DNA of 64,000 nucleotides from Tunicatimonas pelagia (lineage in GTDB: Bacteria > Bacteroidota > Bacteroidia > Cytophagales > Cyclobacteriaceae), in NCBI RefSeq assembly GCF_030506325.1, contig NZ_CP120683.1, positions 5,345,001 to 5,409,000 on the forward strand, written 5' to 3'. The position numbers and the translations under genes are program-made. Shown here one piece after another: positions 62,814-64,000 of the stretch (position 1 is its first letter; each line of letters starts with the position of its first letter). Under the pieces are notes generated by a model, which did not search any database, was not told the origin of the DNA, and saw only the letters and a list, made by a program, of their open reading frames with translations.

Positions 62814-64000
62814 CTAGGCTGAAGTCACTAATGGTTCTGCTACATCAATAATACGGCGGGCTTGAGCGTCCCACTCTATGCGCTGCCCGGTTTTGTAGGA
62901 TAGGGTCGCCATGTGCGCGGATATTGCCTCTTCAAATCCCTCCTTTATTCCGCAGCTAGGTTGACCGCCATTGCGGATACAGCTAAGCCACTCCCGAATA
63001 TGCAGGTACGTTGAATCCACTCGTTTGCCATCTCGATAGGTATACAGTAATCCTTTATCGGCGAAATATTTAGCAGTGGCTGAGGTAACCCCATCAACTC
63101 CTTCTCGCCCGGGAGTGTAGGCGTACAGTGGAACGTTGGGGTCAATGGTATCGTCCGCTAGCATCTCCTGGTAGCGAGTTGAGCGAGGATCAGCGTAAAT
63201 GGTTAAACTATTACCCAGTTCCATTGTAGCATCATGGCCCATTAGTAGGGTAGGGCGACTGTGCTGATTGCCCAAAGAAGCCGAGTACAGGAAGGTCATG
63301 CCCTTTTCTTTACCGGGATCCTGCGTAGAACCAGTAGAATAATCCGGGTATTCCATATTCACCTGAAACACATCGGGCACTTCGCGTCCGTCGCGGTGGG
63401 TATACACTCCGCCGGAGGCTGTGACGTACTTCGGTATGCCCATTTCTAAAAGGCAGTTGATCCGGTCGTAATCGTGCGTGAGCAAGTCGCCGGATAATCC
63501 GGTACCGTAGGCCCACCACTTTCTCCATCGGAAGAAATGCTCTTTATTAAACGGAATGCTGGGGGCAGGCCCTAAAAATTGCTTCCAGTCGATGGTGGAT
63601 GGACTAGCTGCTTCGTGAATGTTGTACTGCCAAGCCCCGTTATCAGAATTCCGATTGGTACACGCCTGGATGAGCGAAACATGGCCTAGCACATTTTTCC
63701 GAATAGCATCTTGAGCCGTTAAGAAACTTTGGGTTTGCCGGTGCTGGTGCCCTACCTGAAAAACAATGTCTGACTGGGTTACTGCATCGTAAAGATCGTA
63801 GGTCTCCTGAATTTTATGCGTCATACACTTTTCAACGTACACGTGCTTACCCGCTTGAGCAGCAGCAATAGCCATGGGAGCGTGCCAGTGGTCAGGAGTG
63901 GCAATAATAACGGCATCGATATCAGGACTGGCCAACATTTCTTGGTAAGTACGGTAACGCTTAGGTGTATTCTGATCGGTTTTTACCGTTTCCATTGCTT
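62814..64000 (-). CDS. Gfo/Idh/MocA-family oxidoreductase (partial at right edge)
   Basis: The window contains at least 393 C-terminal residues. The visible start 'RYRTYQEMLASPDIDAVIIA' then TPDHWHAPMAIAAAQAGKHV and YVEKCMTH is the second half of the NAD(P)-binding Rossmann fold; the GxGxxG part lies beyond 64000. The catalytic-domain segments 'SGDLLTHDYDRINCLLEMG', 'KYVTASGGVYTHRDGREVPD' and 'EWLSCIRNGGQPSCGIKEGF' are typical of the large sugar-acid or sugar-dehydrogenase subgroup common in Bacteroidota. An internal ATG at 63995 is not the true start. The substrate is unknown. Confidence 0.9.
   Translation of the reverse strand, partial: AMETVKTDQNTPKRYRTYQEMLASPDIDAVIIATPDHWHAPMAIAAAQAGKHVYVEKCMTHKIQETYDLYDAVTQSDIVFQVGHQHRQTQSFLTAQDAIRKNVLGHVSLIQACTNRNSDNGAWQYNIHEAASPSTIDWKQFLGPAPSIPFNKEHFFRWRKWWAYGTGLSGDLLTHDYDRINCLLEMGIPKYVTASGGVYTHRDGREVPDVFQVNMEYPDYSTGSTQDPGKEKGMTFLYSASLGNQHSRPTLLMGHDATMELGNSLTIYADPRSTRYQEMLADDTIDPNVPLYAYTPGREGVDGVTSATAKYFADKGLLYTYRDGKRVDSTYLHIREWLSCIRNGGQPSCGIKEGFEEAISAHMATLSYKTGQRIEWDAQARRIIDVAEPLVTSA

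Overview
The window looks like chromosome of a free-living, probably marine or environmental member of the Bacteroidota (Cytophagales-like). The supporting signs are a SusC/SusD pair, three further TonB-dependent receptors with N-terminal carboxypeptidase-regulatory-like domains, a DUF4249 partner lipoprotein, type IX secretion C-terminal sorting domains, a promoter of the Bacteroidota TTTG-N19-TAnnTTTG type and few Shine-Dalgarno sites. No rRNA, tRNA, CRISPR array, prophage or intact insertion sequence was seen.

Layout. 0-7.3 kb: SusD and SusC-like glycan or nutrient uptake pair, an SDR dehydrogenase, and a VCBS-repeat protein gene interrupted by an in-frame amber codon. 7.3-9.5 kb: a 2-kb island with a HigBA-type toxin-antitoxin pair and two unknown ORFs, bounded by 161-bp direct repeats made from the neighbouring genes. 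9.4-15.8 kb: DUF4269 protein, small GNAT, DUF3299-like protein, M28 peptidase, large T9SS-exported VCBS protein. 15.8-20.4 kb: a Fur/Zur-family regulator translationally coupled to a TonB receptor under a palindromic operator, then a high-potential iron-sulfur lipoprotein, a thioesterase and a PAS protein. 20.4-23.2 kb: metE under a clear cobalamin riboswitch. 23.3-24.3 kb: relics of a DarTG toxin-antitoxin system. 24.5-33.8 kb: an enolase-superfamily enzyme, then a metal-related cluster (Cys-rich small membrane protein, MbnP-like lipoprotein, MbnH-like di-haem protein, CDVCGC outer-membrane barrel, frameshifted TonB receptor, DJ-1/PfpI lipoprotein and a decayed second copy of it). 34-47.5 kb: ordinary housekeeping and accessory genes (FNT channel, aspartyl protease with PDZ, DUF1573, two-component pair, serine hydrolase with symporter, RecQ, PhzF, GNAT). 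47.8-51.4 kb: DUF4249 and TonB receptor pair. 51.5-57.3 kb: FKBP isomerase and a three-gene type I secretion-like system whose ATPase domain is degenerate. 57.3-64 kb: T9SS-tagged and propeller proteins, LpxH-like hydrolase, ftsH, rsfS, birA, and an incomplete Gfo/Idh/MocA oxidoreductase at the right edge.

The genes form several uptake units at the outer membrane (SusCD, Zur-like receptor, MbnP/H cluster, DUF4249 pair). A second theme is gene decay: the VCBS gene, darT, darG, the TonB receptor at 29.6-31.9 kb and the second DJ-1 copy are all broken by nonsense changes or internal deletions. The observations I rate highest are the repeat-bounded toxin-antitoxin island, the DarTG relic, the MbnP/MbnH/receptor cluster and the ABC transporter with its altered Walker B, signature and H-loop. 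All functional calls come from reading the sequence; no database search was run.
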